Assembly (NCBI RefSeq): GCF_008704935.1
Contig: NZ_CP023692.1
Coordinates: 4,330,001 to 4,394,000, forward strand
DNA: 64,000 nucleotides
From: Streptomyces vinaceus
GTDB taxonomy: Bacteria; Actinomycetota; Actinomycetes; Streptomycetales; Streptomycetaceae
Reading direction: 5' to 3'
The translations under genes were made by a program, and so were the position numbers. Positions within the stretch are counted from its first letter, which is position 1. Every line of letters starts with the position of its first letter. This document shows positions 46,501-55,374 of the stretch, piece by piece. The notes under the pieces were generated by a model. It made no database searches. It worked only from the letters and a program-made list of their open reading frames with translations, and was not told the DNA's origin.

Positions 46501-49347
46501 ATGCCCGCCAACGAAACCGCTCCTCCCGTCAAGAAGAGGGGACGACGCGCCCGTCTGATCGTGCTCGTGCTGGTCCTGGCGCTCCTGTCGGGCTTCGGGT
46601 ACGGGACGTACTGGGGCATGGACAACGTCCGCGCCTCGTTCCCGCAGGCCACCGGCACCCTCAAGGTCCCCGGCCTGACCGGGACCGTCGAGGTCAAGCG
46701 GGACTCCCACGGCATTCCCCAGCTCTACGCCGACAACGACGACGACCTCTTCCGCGCGCAGGGCTTCGTCCACGCCCAGGACCGCTTCTGGGAGATGGAC
46801 GTCCGCCGCCACATGACCTCGGGCCGCCTCTCCGAGATGTTCGGCGCCGACCAGGTCGAGACCGACGCCTTCCTGCGCACGCTCGGCTGGCGCCAGGTCG
46901 CGCAGGCCGAGTACGACACGAAGCTGTCGGCCGAGACGAAGAAGTACCTCCAGGCCTACGCCGACGGGGTCAACGCGTACCTCAAGGGGAAGTCCGGCAA
47001 GGACCTCTCCGTCGAGCACGCCGCCCTCAAGCTCAGCGACGACTACCGGCCCGAGCAGTGGACGCCGGTGGACTCGGTGGCCTGGCTCAAGGCGATGGCC
47101 TGGGACCTGCGCGGCAACATGCAGGACGAGATCGATCGCGCGCTGATGTCCAACAAGCTCACGCAGGCGCAGATCGACGAGCTGTACCCGCCCTACCCCT
47201 TCGACCGGAACAAGCCGATCGTCGACGCGGGCAAGATCGAGGGCGGCAAGTACGCGCCCCAGGGCGCGGCCGCGGGCTCCCCCGGCTCCGGCAAGGGCTC
47301 CGGCGGCAGCACCACCGGCTCGCAGGTGTCGGCGGGCGGTTCCCAGGCCCCGGCGGGCGGCTCGTCCTCCACGCCGACCGGCCTCGCGGACGACACCACC
47401 GCCCAGGGCGCCATCGTGGGCCTGCGCACCTCGCTGACCTCCCTCGCCAAGACCCTGGACAAGGTCCCGGCGATCCTCGGCCCCAACGGCAGCGGCATCG
47501 GCTCGAACTCCTGGGTCGTCTCCGGCCAGTACACGACCACCGGCAAGCCGCTGCTCGCCAACGACCCGCACCTGTCCCCGCAGCTGCCCTCGGTCTGGTA
47601 CCAGATGGGCCTGCACTGCCGCACGGTCTCCAACCAGTGCAAGTACGACGTCGCCGGCTACACCTTCTCGGGCATGCCCGGCGTGGTCATCGGCCACAAC
47701 GCCGACATCGCCTGGGGCATGACCAACCTCGGCGCCGACGTCACCGACCTCTACCTGGAGCAGGTCAAGCCCGAGGGCTACGTCTACGACAACAAGGTGG
47801 TCCCCTTCACGACCCGCGAAGAGGTCATCAAGATCGCGGGCGGCAAGAGCAAGAAGATCACCGTCCGCACCACCAACAACGGCCCGCTGATCTCCGACCG
47901 CAGCGACGAGCTCGGTACGGTCGGCAGCCGCGCCCCCGTCTCCAGCTCGGCCCCCGACCGCGGCAACGGCTACGCCGTCGCCCTGCGCTGGACCGCCCTG
48001 GACCCCGGCAAGTCGATGGACGCGGTCTTCGGCATCGACCGGGCCAAGGACTTCGCGGGCTTCCGCGCCGCCGCCCGTGACTTCGAGGTGCCGTCGCAGA
48101 ACCTGATCTACGCCGACACCAAGGGCAACATCGGCTACCAGGCCCCGGGCCGCATCCCGGTCCGCGGCGCCGGCGACGGCCGCATGCCGGCCCCGGGCTG
48201 GGATTCCAAGTACGCCTGGAAGGGCGGCAAGGACGGCAGCACCGGCTACGTCCCGCAGGACGAGATGCCGTACGACTACAACCCGGCGCGCGGCTACATC
48301 GTCACCGCGAACCAGGCGGTCGTGGAGAGCGGGACCGGCGCGGGCAAGTACCCGTACGTCCTGACCACGGACTGGGGCTACGGCGCCCGCAGCCAGCGGA
48401 TCAACGACCTCATCGAGGCGAAGATCAAGGACAACGGCAAGATCTCCACCGACGACATGCGCACCATGCAGATGGACAACAGCAGCGAGATCGCCGCCCT
48501 GCTGACGCCGATGCTGGCCAAGATCGAGGTCTCGGACCCGGACGTGCGCTCGGCGCAGAAGCTCCTGGAGGGCTGGAACTACACGCAGGAGCCCGATTCG
48601 GCGGCCGCCGCGTACTTCAACGCGGTCTGGCGCAACATCCTCAAGCTGTCCTTCGGCGACAAGATGCCGAAGGAGCTGCGGATCGAGGGCAGCTGCATGA
48701 ACGTCCAGGAGGAGAGCAGCGGTCCGGTCGACGACCTGGCCAAGACGGTCCGCGAGTGCGGTGCGCGCGACGCGGACTCGGCGCAGCCGGACGGCGGCGA
48801 CCGCTGGTTCGAGGTGGTCCGCCGCCTGGTCAAGGACGAGAAGTCGGCCTGGTGGCAGACGCCGGCCGCCCGCAACCAGCCGGCGACCGCGACGCGCGAC
48901 CAGCTGTTCGCGCGGGCCATGAAGGACGCCCGCTGGGAGCTGACCGCCAAGCTGGGCAAGGACCAGTCCACCTGGAGCTGGGGCCGCCTGCACCAGCTGA
49001 CGCTGAAGAACCAGACCATCGGCACCGCGGGCCCGGGCTTCATGCAGTACCTCCTCAACCGCGGCCCGTGGAACCTGGGCGGCGGCGAGGCCACCGTGAA
49101 CGCGACCGGCTGGAACGCCTCCAGCGGGTACGGGGTCACCTGGGTCCCGTCGATGCGCATGGTCGTGAACCTCAACGACCTGGACAAGTCGCGCTGGATC
49201 AACCTGACCGGCGCCTCGGGCCACGCCTACCACGACAACTACTACGACCAGACGGACATGTGGGCCAAGGGCGAGCTGCTGGACTGGGCCTTCGGCAAGG
49301 AGGCCGTGGACAAGGCCACCACGGAGACCTTGACGCTCAAGCCGTGA
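46501..49347 (+). CDS. Penicillin acylase family protein (Ntn hydrolase)
   Basis: A 948-residue membrane-tethered or exported amidohydrolase. Basic start and one helix (RLIVLVLVLALLSGFGYGTY), then the alpha chain (VEVKRDSHGIPQLYADNDDD, FRAQGFVHAQDRFWEMDVRR). The predicted autocleavage gives an N-terminal nucleophile Ser335 in GIGSNSWVVSGQYTTTGKPL, followed by LLANDPHLSPQLPSVWYQMG and VIGHNADIAWGMTNLGADVT. A 40-residue Gly/Ser-rich insert (about residues 257-297) sits in the alpha-chain/spacer region. Substrates in this family range from beta-lactams to acyl-homoserine lactones and lipopeptides; not predictable here. ATG 46501 has AAGGA upstream. Confidence 0.9.
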   Translation: MPANETAPPVKKRGRRARLIVLVLVLALLSGFGYGTYWGMDNVRASFPQATGTLKVPGLTGTVEVKRDSHGIPQLYADNDDDLFRAQGFVHAQDRFWEMDVRRHMTSGRLSEMFGADQVETDAFLRTLGWRQVAQAEYDTKLSAETKKYLQAYADGVNAYLKGKSGKDLSVEHAALKLSDDYRPEQWTPVDSVAWLKAMAWDLRGNMQDEIDRALMSNKLTQAQIDELYPPYPFDRNKPIVDAGKIEGGKYAPQGAAAGSPGSGKGSGGSTTGSQVSAGGSQAPAGGSSSTPTGLADDTTAQGAIVGLRTSLTSLAKTLDKVPAILGPNGSGIGSNSWVVSGQYTTTGKPLLANDPHLSPQLPSVWYQMGLHCRTVSNQCKYDVAGYTFSGMPGVVIGHNADIAWGMTNLGADVTDLYLEQVKPEGYVYDNKVVPFTTREEVIKIAGGKSKKITVRTTNNGPLISDRSDELGTVGSRAPVSSSAPDRGNGYAVALRWTALDPGKSMDAVFGIDRAKDFAGFRAAARDFEVPSQNLIYADTKGNIGYQAPGRIPVRGAGDGRMPAPGWDSKYAWKGGKDGSTGYVPQDEMPYDYNPARGYIVTANQAVVESGTGAGKYPYVLTTDWGYGARSQRINDLIEAKIKDNGKISTDDMRTMQMDNSSEIAALLTPMLAKIEVSDPDVRSAQKLLEGWNYTQEPDSAAAAYFNAVWRNILKLSFGDKMPKELRIEGSCMNVQEESSGPVDDLAKTVRECGARDADSAQPDGGDRWFEVVRRLVKDEKSAWWQTPAARNQPATATRDQLFARAMKDARWELTAKLGKDQSTWSWGRLHQLTLKNQTIGTAGPGFMQYLLNRGPWNLGGGEATVNATGWNASSGYGVTWVPSMRMVVNLNDLDKSRWINLTGASGHAYHDNYYDQTDMWAKGELLDWAFGKEAVDKATTETLTLKP

Positions 49348-49370
49348 AGGCCCTCCCGCGGTGACGGCCC

Positions 49371-49985
49371 TCAGGCCGTGAACCTGACCACCCCCGACGG
49401 GGTGGCCACTGCCTGAACGGGGTGGTCGTGCGGTTCCTCCGGGACCCGCGCGACCACCTCTTCGTCGTAGAGGAGCACGACCAGCGCGGGATGCGCCCCG
49501 GCGCGCGCCAGGCGCGCCAGCACCCGGTCGTACGAGCCCCCGCCGCGCCCCAGGCGCATCCCGCGCCGGTCCACGGCCAGTCCGGGCAGCAGGACGGCGT
49601 CGGCCCCGGTGACCGCGTCCGGCCCGAGCCGGGTCCCGGCCGGCTCCAGCAGCCGCATCTTCCCGGGGTGCGCGGCCTCGGCCAGACTGTCCGGGCCCTC
49701 GTAGGCCGCCCAGTCGAGGTCGTTGTCGGGGAGCAGTACGGGCAGCAGCACGCGCTTCCCGGCGGCGAGCAGGGCGTCCAGCAGATCGCGGGTGCCGGGT
49801 TCGGAGCCGACGGAGACGTACGCCGCCACCGTCCGCGCCCCGGCCAGCTCGGGCAGTTCACAGGCGGAGCGGGAGAGCGCGCGGGCCGACGTACGCAGGG
49901 AATCGGCGGACAGGGCCCGGCGCGCGGCGAGGAGCTCCCGGCGCAGCCGGGCCTTTTCGGACGGGTTCGGCGGTTTCTCTACCAC
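49371..49985 (-). CDS. 5-formyltetrahydrofolate cyclo-ligase
   Basis: A 204-residue ATP-dependent enzyme converting 5-formyl-THF to 5,10-methenyl-THF. N-terminal EKARLRRELLAARRALSADS, conserved AYVSVGSEPGTRDLLDALLA, DAVLLPGLAVDRRGMRLGRG with the GGGSYDRVLARL signature, and a short C-terminal VATPSGVVRFTA. Start chosen as GTG 49985; the frame extends to a TTG at 50018 without a ribosome site. It is divergent from galU, as in other actinobacteria. Confidence 0.9.
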   Translation of the reverse strand: MVEKPPNPSEKARLRRELLAARRALSADSLRTSARALSRSACELPELAGARTVAAYVSVGSEPGTRDLLDALLAAGKRVLLPVLLPDNDLDWAAYEGPDSLAEAAHPGKMRLLEPAGTRLGPDAVTGADAVLLPGLAVDRRGMRLGRGGGSYDRVLARLARAGAHPALVVLLYDEEVVARVPEEPHDHPVQAVATPSGVVRFTA

Positions 49986-50081
49986 AGCTGACTCTGAATT
50001 CCTTTCAAATCGGGCCAATGTCGGATCTATTTACCGGAATCAAGCCCGGAGCGGTCCGCGTGACCCACTATCGTTCTGCCC

Positions 50082-50984
50082 ATGACTCAGTTGCACCCTG
50101 TGATCAAGAAGGCCGTGATCCCGGCCGCAGGTCTCGGTACCCGCTTCCTTCCGGCGACGAAGGCGACGCCCAAGGAAATGCTCCCGGTCGTGGACAAGCC
50201 GGCCATCCAGTACGTGGTCGAGGAGGCGGTTTCGGCCGGCCTCGACGACGTACTCATGATCACAGGACGTAACAAGCGAGCCCTCGAAGACCACTTCGAC
50301 CGCAACTACGAGCTGGAGTCGGCCCTCATCGCCAAGGGTGACGACGACCGCCTGAAGAAGGTCCAGGAGTCCAGCGACCTGGCCACCATGCACTACGTCC
50401 GCCAGGGTGACCCGCGCGGCCTCGGCCACGCCGTCCTGTGCGCCGAGCCGCACGTCGGCGACGAGCCCTTCGCCGTCCTCCTCGGCGACGACCTGATCGA
50501 CCCGCGCGACCCGCTGCTGCGCCAGATGACCGACGTCCACGCCCGCACCGGCGGCACGGTCATCGCCCTCATGGAGGTCGACCCCGCCAACGTCCACCTC
50601 TACGGCTGCGCCGCCGTCGAGGCCACGGACGAGGAGGACGTCGTCCGGATCACCGGCCTCGTCGAGAAGCCCGACCCGGCGGACGCGCCCAGCAATTACG
50701 CGGTCATCGGACGGTACGTCCTCAACCCCGCGATCTTCGACATACTGCGGGAGACCGAGCCGGGCCGCGGCGGGGAGATCCAGCTCACCGACGGCCTGCA
50801 GAAGCTGGCCGCCGACGAGACCGTGGGCGGCCCGGTGCACGGCGTGGTCTTCCGGGGCCGCCGCTACGACACCGGGGACCGCGGGGACTACCTGAGGGCC
50901 ATCGTCCGCCTCGCGTGCGAGCGAGAGGACCTGGGCCCGGAGTTCCGCACCTGGCTTCACCGTTACGTCACGGAGGAGATGTAG
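50082..50984 (+). CDS. galU: UTP-glucose-1-phosphate uridylyltransferase
   Basis: A 300-residue nucleotidyltransferase that makes UDP-glucose for envelope and extracellular glycans. Nucleotide-binding KKAVIPAAGLGTRFLPATKA-TPKEMLPVVDKPAIQYVVEE, then IDPRDPLLRQMTD, VGGPVHGVVFRGRRYDTGDR and late FRTWLHRYVTEEM. Start ATG 50082. moeA/glp starts five bases after the stop, so the two are cotranscribed. UDP-glucose may also feed the exopolysaccharide pathway in this window. Confidence 0.95.
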   Translation: MTQLHPVIKKAVIPAAGLGTRFLPATKATPKEMLPVVDKPAIQYVVEEAVSAGLDDVLMITGRNKRALEDHFDRNYELESALIAKGDDDRLKKVQESSDLATMHYVRQGDPRGLGHAVLCAEPHVGDEPFAVLLGDDLIDPRDPLLRQMTDVHARTGGTVIALMEVDPANVHLYGCAAVEATDEEDVVRITGLVEKPDPADAPSNYAVIGRYVLNPAIFDILRETEPGRGGEIQLTDGLQKLAADETVGGPVHGVVFRGRRYDTGDRGDYLRAIVRLACEREDLGPEFRTWLHRYVTEEM

Positions 50985-50988
50985 CACC

Positions 50989-52329
50989 TTGAGCAGCCGC
51001 GCACCGCAGGACACCGGCCAGGGCGCACAGCGCCTGTGGTCGGTCGACGAGCACCTCGCTGACGTCCTCGCCGCGATCCGGCCGCTGGAGCCCATCGAGC
51101 TCCAGCTGCTCGACGCCCAGGGCTGTGTCCTGGTCGAGGACGTCACCGTGCCCGTCGCGCTCCCGCCCTTCGACAACAGCTCCATGGACGGGTACGCCGT
51201 CCGCACGGCCGATGTCCAGGGCGCGAGCGAGGAGTTCCCCGCGGTGCTGACGGTGATCGGGGACGTGGCGGCGGGCAGCGGCGCGCTGCCCACCGTCGGC
51301 CCCGGCCAGGCCGCCCGCATCATGACCGGCGCACCGCTGCCCCCCGGCGCGGAAGCCGTCGTACCGGTCGAGTGGACCGACGGCGGTACGGGCGGCGGCG
51401 CGGCCGCCGGAATGACCCCGGCCAGCGCGGCCCCCGAGGGCGCGGCCGGCGAGGTGCGGGTGCACCGGGCCGCCGAGGCGCGGGCCCATGTCCGCGCGCG
51501 CGGCAGCGACGTCCAGGCCGGGGACCTCGCGCTCGCCGCGGGCACGGTCCTCGGCCCGCCGCAGATCGCGCTGCTCGCCGCCATCGGGCGGGGCACCGTA
51601 CGGGTGCGGCCTCGCCCGCGCGTGGTCGTCCTGTCCACCGGCAGCGAGCTGGTCCAGCCGGGCGAGTCGCTGGCCGCGGGGACGATCTACGATTCGAACA
51701 GCTTCGCGCTGGCCGCGGCCGCGCGCGACGCCGGGGCGATCTCCTACCGGGTCGGGGCCGTGGCCGACGACGCCGAGACCCTGCGCTCGACCATCGAGGA
51801 CCAGCTGATCCGGGCCGACCTGCTGGTCACCACGGGCGGCGTGAGCGTCGGGGCGTACGACGTGGTCAAGGAGGCGCTGACCTCGGTGGGCACGGCGGAC
51901 GACGAGGCCGACGGCGGGCGGGTGGACTTCCGCAAGCTGGCGATGCAGCCCGGCAAACCGCAGGGCTTCGGCACCATCGGCCCGGACCACACCCCCCTGC
52001 TGGCCCTGCCCGGGAACCCGGTGTCCTCGTACGTCTCCTTCGAACTGTTCGTGCGGCCCGCGATCCGCGCGCTCATGGGCCTGCCGGACGTCAGCCGGCC
52101 CAGCGTGCGGGCCGTGCTGGAGGCCGACAAGGCGCTGGGCTCCCCGGCCGGGCGCCGCCAGTTCCTGCGCGGCAAGTACGACGCCGAGACGGGCACGGTC
52201 AGCCCGGTCGGCGGATCGGGCTCCCACCTGATCGCGGCGCTGGCCCACGCCGACTCCCTGATGGTCGTACCGGAGGACGTCACCTCGGTGGAGCCGGGGG
52301 CCGAGCTCGAAGTGGTCCTGCTCGGCTGA
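50989..52329 (+). CDS. glp: Gephyrin-like molybdopterin molybdotransferase (MoeA/Glp)
   Basis: A 446-residue MoeA-domain protein. Conserved PFDNSSMDGYAVRTADVQGA, AARIMTGAPLPPGAEAVVPV, the GTIYDSNSF and TTGGVSVGAYDVVKEAL MoCF fold, and PGNPVSSYVSFELFVRPAIR. In Corynebacterium the product of the equivalent gene (Glp), encoded next to galU and the GLPR receptor, was shown to act in cell division by binding FtsZ; the same context here (galU upstream, rimJ-like and SepX/GLPR downstream) suggests a division role in addition to or instead of Mo insertion. The start is TTG 50989 with GGAGGAG upstream; no closer ATG/GTG exists before the conserved region. Confidence 0.88.
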   Translation: MSSRAPQDTGQGAQRLWSVDEHLADVLAAIRPLEPIELQLLDAQGCVLVEDVTVPVALPPFDNSSMDGYAVRTADVQGASEEFPAVLTVIGDVAAGSGALPTVGPGQAARIMTGAPLPPGAEAVVPVEWTDGGTGGGAAAGMTPASAAPEGAAGEVRVHRAAEARAHVRARGSDVQAGDLALAAGTVLGPPQIALLAAIGRGTVRVRPRPRVVVLSTGSELVQPGESLAAGTIYDSNSFALAAAARDAGAISYRVGAVADDAETLRSTIEDQLIRADLLVTTGGVSVGAYDVVKEALTSVGTADDEADGGRVDFRKLAMQPGKPQGFGTIGPDHTPLLALPGNPVSSYVSFELFVRPAIRALMGLPDVSRPSVRAVLEADKALGSPAGRRQFLRGKYDAETGTVSPVGGSGSHLIAALAHADSLMVVPEDVTSVEPGAELEVVLLG

Positions 52330-52401
52330 AGTACGGCCGGTGCGGGTAGCGTGTTGCACCACACAGGCCCTCGGGGCCCGGAGCGGGAGCGGCACGAACC
52401 T

Positions 52402-52881
52402 ATGACCACGCACAGCAGGCTGACGCACATCGACGAGGCCGGCGCGGCCCGGATGGTGGACGTCTCGGAGAAGGACGTCACGACGCGGACGGCACGGGCC
52501 AGCGGGCGCGTGCTCGTCTCCGCGCGGGTGGTCGAGCTGCTGCGCGGCGAGGGCGTGCCCAAGGGCGACGCCCTCGCCACCGCGCGGATCGCCGGGATCA
52601 TGGGCGCGAAGAAGACCCCCGACCTGATCCCGCTCTGCCACCCGCTGGCCGTCTCCGGCGTGAAGGTCGACCTGTCGGTCGCCGACGACGCCGTCGAGAT
52701 CCTCGCCACCGTCAAGACGACCGACCGCACGGGCGTCGAGATGGAGGCGCTGACGGCCGTCGCGGTCGCCGGGCTCACCGTGATCGACATGGTCAAGGCC
52801 GTCGACAAGGGCGCCGTCATCACGGACGTCCGGGTGGAGGAGAAGACCGGCGGCAAGTCCGGCGACTGGACGCGCGCGTGA
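52402..52881 (+). CDS. moaC: Cyclic pyranopterin monophosphate synthase
   Basis: A 159-residue MoaC, which closes the pyranopterin ring in molybdenum cofactor synthesis. SRLTHIDEAGAARMVDVSEK-DVTTRTA at the start, LIPLCHPLAVSGVKVDLSV with the conserved Cys-His-Pro, and GVEMEALTAVAVAGLTVIDM-VKAVDKGA. Start ATG 52402. Its stop overlaps the mogA GTG. It supplies cofactor for enzymes such as the molybdoenzyme 15 kb away. Inserted between glp and the rimJ-like gene relative to the mycobacterial order. Confidence 0.95.
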   Translation: MTTHSRLTHIDEAGAARMVDVSEKDVTTRTARASGRVLVSARVVELLRGEGVPKGDALATARIAGIMGAKKTPDLIPLCHPLAVSGVKVDLSVADDAVEILATVKTTDRTGVEMEALTAVAVAGLTVIDMVKAVDKGAVITDVRVEEKTGGKSGDWTRA

Positions 52882-53498
52882 ACGCCCCGCGCGGCGGCGA
52901 CGCCTTCAGCCACGTGCCCGTACCGGCGGGCGGGAGCGGACCGGCCCGGTCGGCCGAGCCCGACGCGGCGGGCGAGGTGCGCGAGCCCGAGCGCGCCCTG
53001 CGCGGACTCGTGGTCACCGCCTCGAACCGCGCCTCGGCGGGCGTGTACGCCGACCGGGGCGGGCCGTTGCTGGCCGAGGGGCTGGAGAAGCTCGGCTTCG
53101 CGGTGGACGGCCCGCGGGTCGTCCCCGACGGGGACCCGGTCGAGCAGGCGCTGCGCGAGGGCGTGGCCGCCGGGTACGACGTCATCCTGACGACCGGCGG
53201 CACCGGCATCTCGCCGACCGACCGCACCCCGGACGCCACGGCGCGGGTGCTGGACTACGAGGTCCCGGGCATCCCGCAGGCCATCCGCGCCGAGGGCCTG
53301 GCCAAGGTGGCGACCGCGGCCCTGTCCCGGGGGCTGGCGGGCGTGGCCGGGCACACGCTGATCGTGAACCTGCCGGGCTCGCCGGGCGGGGTGCGCGACG
53401 GCCTGGCCGTCCTGGCCCGGATCCTGCCGCACGCGGTGGACCAGATCCGGGGCGGCGACCACCCCAGACCCGCGGAGCCCCACGGGAGCACGAGCTGA
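52878..53498 (+). CDS. MogA/MoaB-family molybdopterin adenylyltransferase
   Basis: A 206-residue protein. About 40 N-terminal residues are variable, then the MoCF fold: LRGLVVTASNRASAGVYADR-GGPLLAEGLEKLGF, LTTGGTGISPTDRTPDATAR and LNRGLAG-like ALSRGLAGVAGHTLIVNLPG. It adenylates molybdopterin before metal insertion. Start GTG 52878 overlaps moaC's TGA. The long N-terminal leader is longer than in MoaB/MogA proteins and of unknown use. Confidence 0.9.
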   Translation: MNAPRGGDAFSHVPVPAGGSGPARSAEPDAAGEVREPERALRGLVVTASNRASAGVYADRGGPLLAEGLEKLGFAVDGPRVVPDGDPVEQALREGVAAGYDVILTTGGTGISPTDRTPDATARVLDYEVPGIPQAIRAEGLAKVATAALSRGLAGVAGHTLIVNLPGSPGGVRDGLAVLARILPHAVDQIRGGDHPRPAEPHGSTS

Positions 53499-53515
53499 AC
53501 GGACCCACCTGGCCG

Positions 53516-54106
53516 GTGGTGCTCACCGACGGCGACGTCACGCTCCGGCCGATAAAACTGCGGGACCAGAGTGCCTGGCGCGAGGTCAACCGGCGCAACC
53601 GCGACTGGCTCCGGCCGTGGGAGGCGACGATCCCGCCGCCCGCGCCCTGGGGGCCGGTGATCCAGCGGCCGACGTACCGCCAGATGGTCCGCCATCTGCG
53701 GGCCGAGGCGAACGCGGGGCGGATGCTGCCCTTCGTCATCGAGTACCGGGGACGCCTCGTCGGCCAGCTCACGGTCGCCGGGATCACCTGGGGGTCGATG
53801 TGCGCGGGCCACGTGGGCTACTGGGTGGACCGCGAGGTGGCGGGCCGGGGCGTGATGCCGACGGCCGTGGCGATGGCGGTGGACCACTGCTTCGGCAAGG
53901 TCGGGCTGCACCGGATCGAGGTCTGCATCCGCCCGGAGAACGGGCCGAGCCGGCGGGTCGTGGAGAAGCTGGGCTTCCGCGAGGAGGGGCTGCGGCCGCG
54001 CTACCTCCACATCGACGGCGCCTGGCGCGACCACCTCGTGTACGCGCTGACGGCCGAGGAGGTCCCGGAGGGGCTGCTGCGCCGCTGGCACCGGGCCCGC
54101 GCATAA
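53516..54106 (+). CDS. GNAT N-acetyltransferase, RimJ-like
   Basis: A 196-residue acetyltransferase of the RimJ/RimL type. DGDVTLRPIKLRDQSAWREV, VNRRNRDWLRPWEAT, GHVGYWVDREVAGRGVMPTA and the acetyl-CoA-contact LHRIEVCIRPENGPSRRVVE-KLGFREEG. I use GTG 53516 for the coordinates, but a CTG at 53495 overlapping mogA's stop has GGGAG at an ideal distance and gives a seven-residue longer protein. It belongs to the conserved galU-glp-rimJ-sepX set. Confidence 0.9.
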   Translation: MVLTDGDVTLRPIKLRDQSAWREVNRRNRDWLRPWEATIPPPAPWGPVIQRPTYRQMVRHLRAEANAGRMLPFVIEYRGRLVGQLTVAGITWGSMCAGHVGYWVDREVAGRGVMPTAVAMAVDHCFGKVGLHRIEVCIRPENGPSRRVVEKLGFREEGLRPRYLHIDGAWRDHLVYALTAEEVPEGLLRRWHRARA

Positions 54107-54260
54107 ACGAATAGGTGTTCGAATTATCGGGGGATGGAGCCGATTCGCCCATAACCTGATCCGAAGAATCACAAAAAAAGTCCGTGATATCAGCCGGTTC
54201 GCGCGACACACCGGCCCAATTGGCGGATCCGCCCGGCCGCGCCCCTCTACGGTGTGAGGT

Positions 54261-55298
54261 GTGAGCAGCAGCGGCCTCATCTACGCAGTCATTGTCGGGG
54301 CCTGGGCCGCCTACTTGGTGCCCATGTGGCTCCGGAGGCAGGACGAGCTGAACGAAGCCCGTCCGACGGAACGCTTCTCCACTGCCATTCGGCTGCTTTC
54401 CGGCCGGGCGGGAATGGAGCGCCGTTACGCCAAGGGGCTGCGTGAACGCGGCGACCAGGAGGCCGGTCCCGAGTACCGCGCGGACCCGGACGCCGCGACG
54501 GAAACGGTGAATTCCGTGGACGCCGACGCCCGGGCCGTCGCCGTACCCCCGACCAGGGCGGAGCCGAGGTCGGCCGTGGCGGAGCGGCACCGGCGCGAGC
54601 AGCGCCTCCAGGTGCTCGCGCGCCGCCGGCGCACCACCGCGCTCCTCTTCCTGATCTTCACGCTCGGCGCGGTCGTCGCCGCGGTCGGCGGTCTCGGCTA
54701 CCTCTGGGCGCCCGCCGTACCGGCCCTGCTGCTGAGCGCGTACATCGTGCACCTGCGGGTCCAGGAGCGGCGCCGCTACGAGTTCACGATGGACCGGCGG
54801 CGCGCCGAGGCCGCCGCCCGGCAGCTGCGCGAGAACCGTCCGCGCCGCCGCGAGCCCGAGGCGCCCGCGGGATCCGAACCGGACCCCGCTCCACCGGTCT
54901 CCCCGCAGGAGGCCGGACGGCGCGCGCTGGTCGAGCAGACGGACCACGCCGAGTGGGTGGACCAGCAGCGCGAGCGCGAGCGCGGCCCCGCCCGCGGTGA
55001 CAGCTGGGAGCCGGTGCCGGTCCCGCTGCCGACGTACGTGACGGCCCCGGTCGCCCCGCGCGCCACGGGCCCCGCGACCCCGGACGCGTGGAGCGCGACC
55101 CGCTCCAGCACGGCCGAGCCGACGGACCCGCGGCTGCGCGCGCAGCCCGCGCCGGCCCCGAAGCCCGAGCCGAAGCAGGACGCGAAGCCGGAGCAGAAGC
55201 CGCTCCCGAACGCCCGCGGACGCGGCCAGGGCCGCGGCCGTACGCCGCTGTTCGACCAGTACGAGAGCGACGACCGCCCCCGCGCCGCGAACGAGTGA
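54261..55298 (+). CDS. sepX: SepX/GLPR-like division membrane protein
   Basis: A 345-residue membrane protein. N-terminal helix SSSGLIYAVIVGAWAAYLVP with MWLRRQDELNEARPTERFST after it, a charged segment, two adjacent central helices (about residues 126-168: TALLFLIFTLGAVVAAVGGL, YLWAPAVPALLLSAYIVHL), and a long Arg/Pro-rich disordered tail. This layout and its place after galU-glp-rimJ match SepX of Streptomyces (hyphal septation and sporulation) and GLPR of Corynebacterium, the membrane receptor of Glp. Start GTG 54261; TACGGT (54248-54253) seven bases before it suggests a leaderless transcript. Confidence 0.78.
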   Translation: MSSSGLIYAVIVGAWAAYLVPMWLRRQDELNEARPTERFSTAIRLLSGRAGMERRYAKGLRERGDQEAGPEYRADPDAATETVNSVDADARAVAVPPTRAEPRSAVAERHRREQRLQVLARRRRTTALLFLIFTLGAVVAAVGGLGYLWAPAVPALLLSAYIVHLRVQERRRYEFTMDRRRAEAAARQLRENRPRRREPEAPAGSEPDPAPPVSPQEAGRRALVEQTDHAEWVDQQRERERGPARGDSWEPVPVPLPTYVTAPVAPRATGPATPDAWSATRSSTAEPTDPRLRAQPAPAPKPEPKQDAKPEQKPLPNARGRGQGRGRTPLFDQYESDDRPRAANE

Positions 55299-55374
55299 CC
55301 GGACCTGCGCGGACGCTCCCCGGTATCGGTTTTGGAGCACCAGCGCGGGGATGCTAATGTTTCACACGTCGCAA

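Noticed and set aside
46489..49233. 914-codon minus-strand frame opposite the penicillin-acylase gene
   Set aside because: Shadow frame of a codon-biased gene; no start context or domain.
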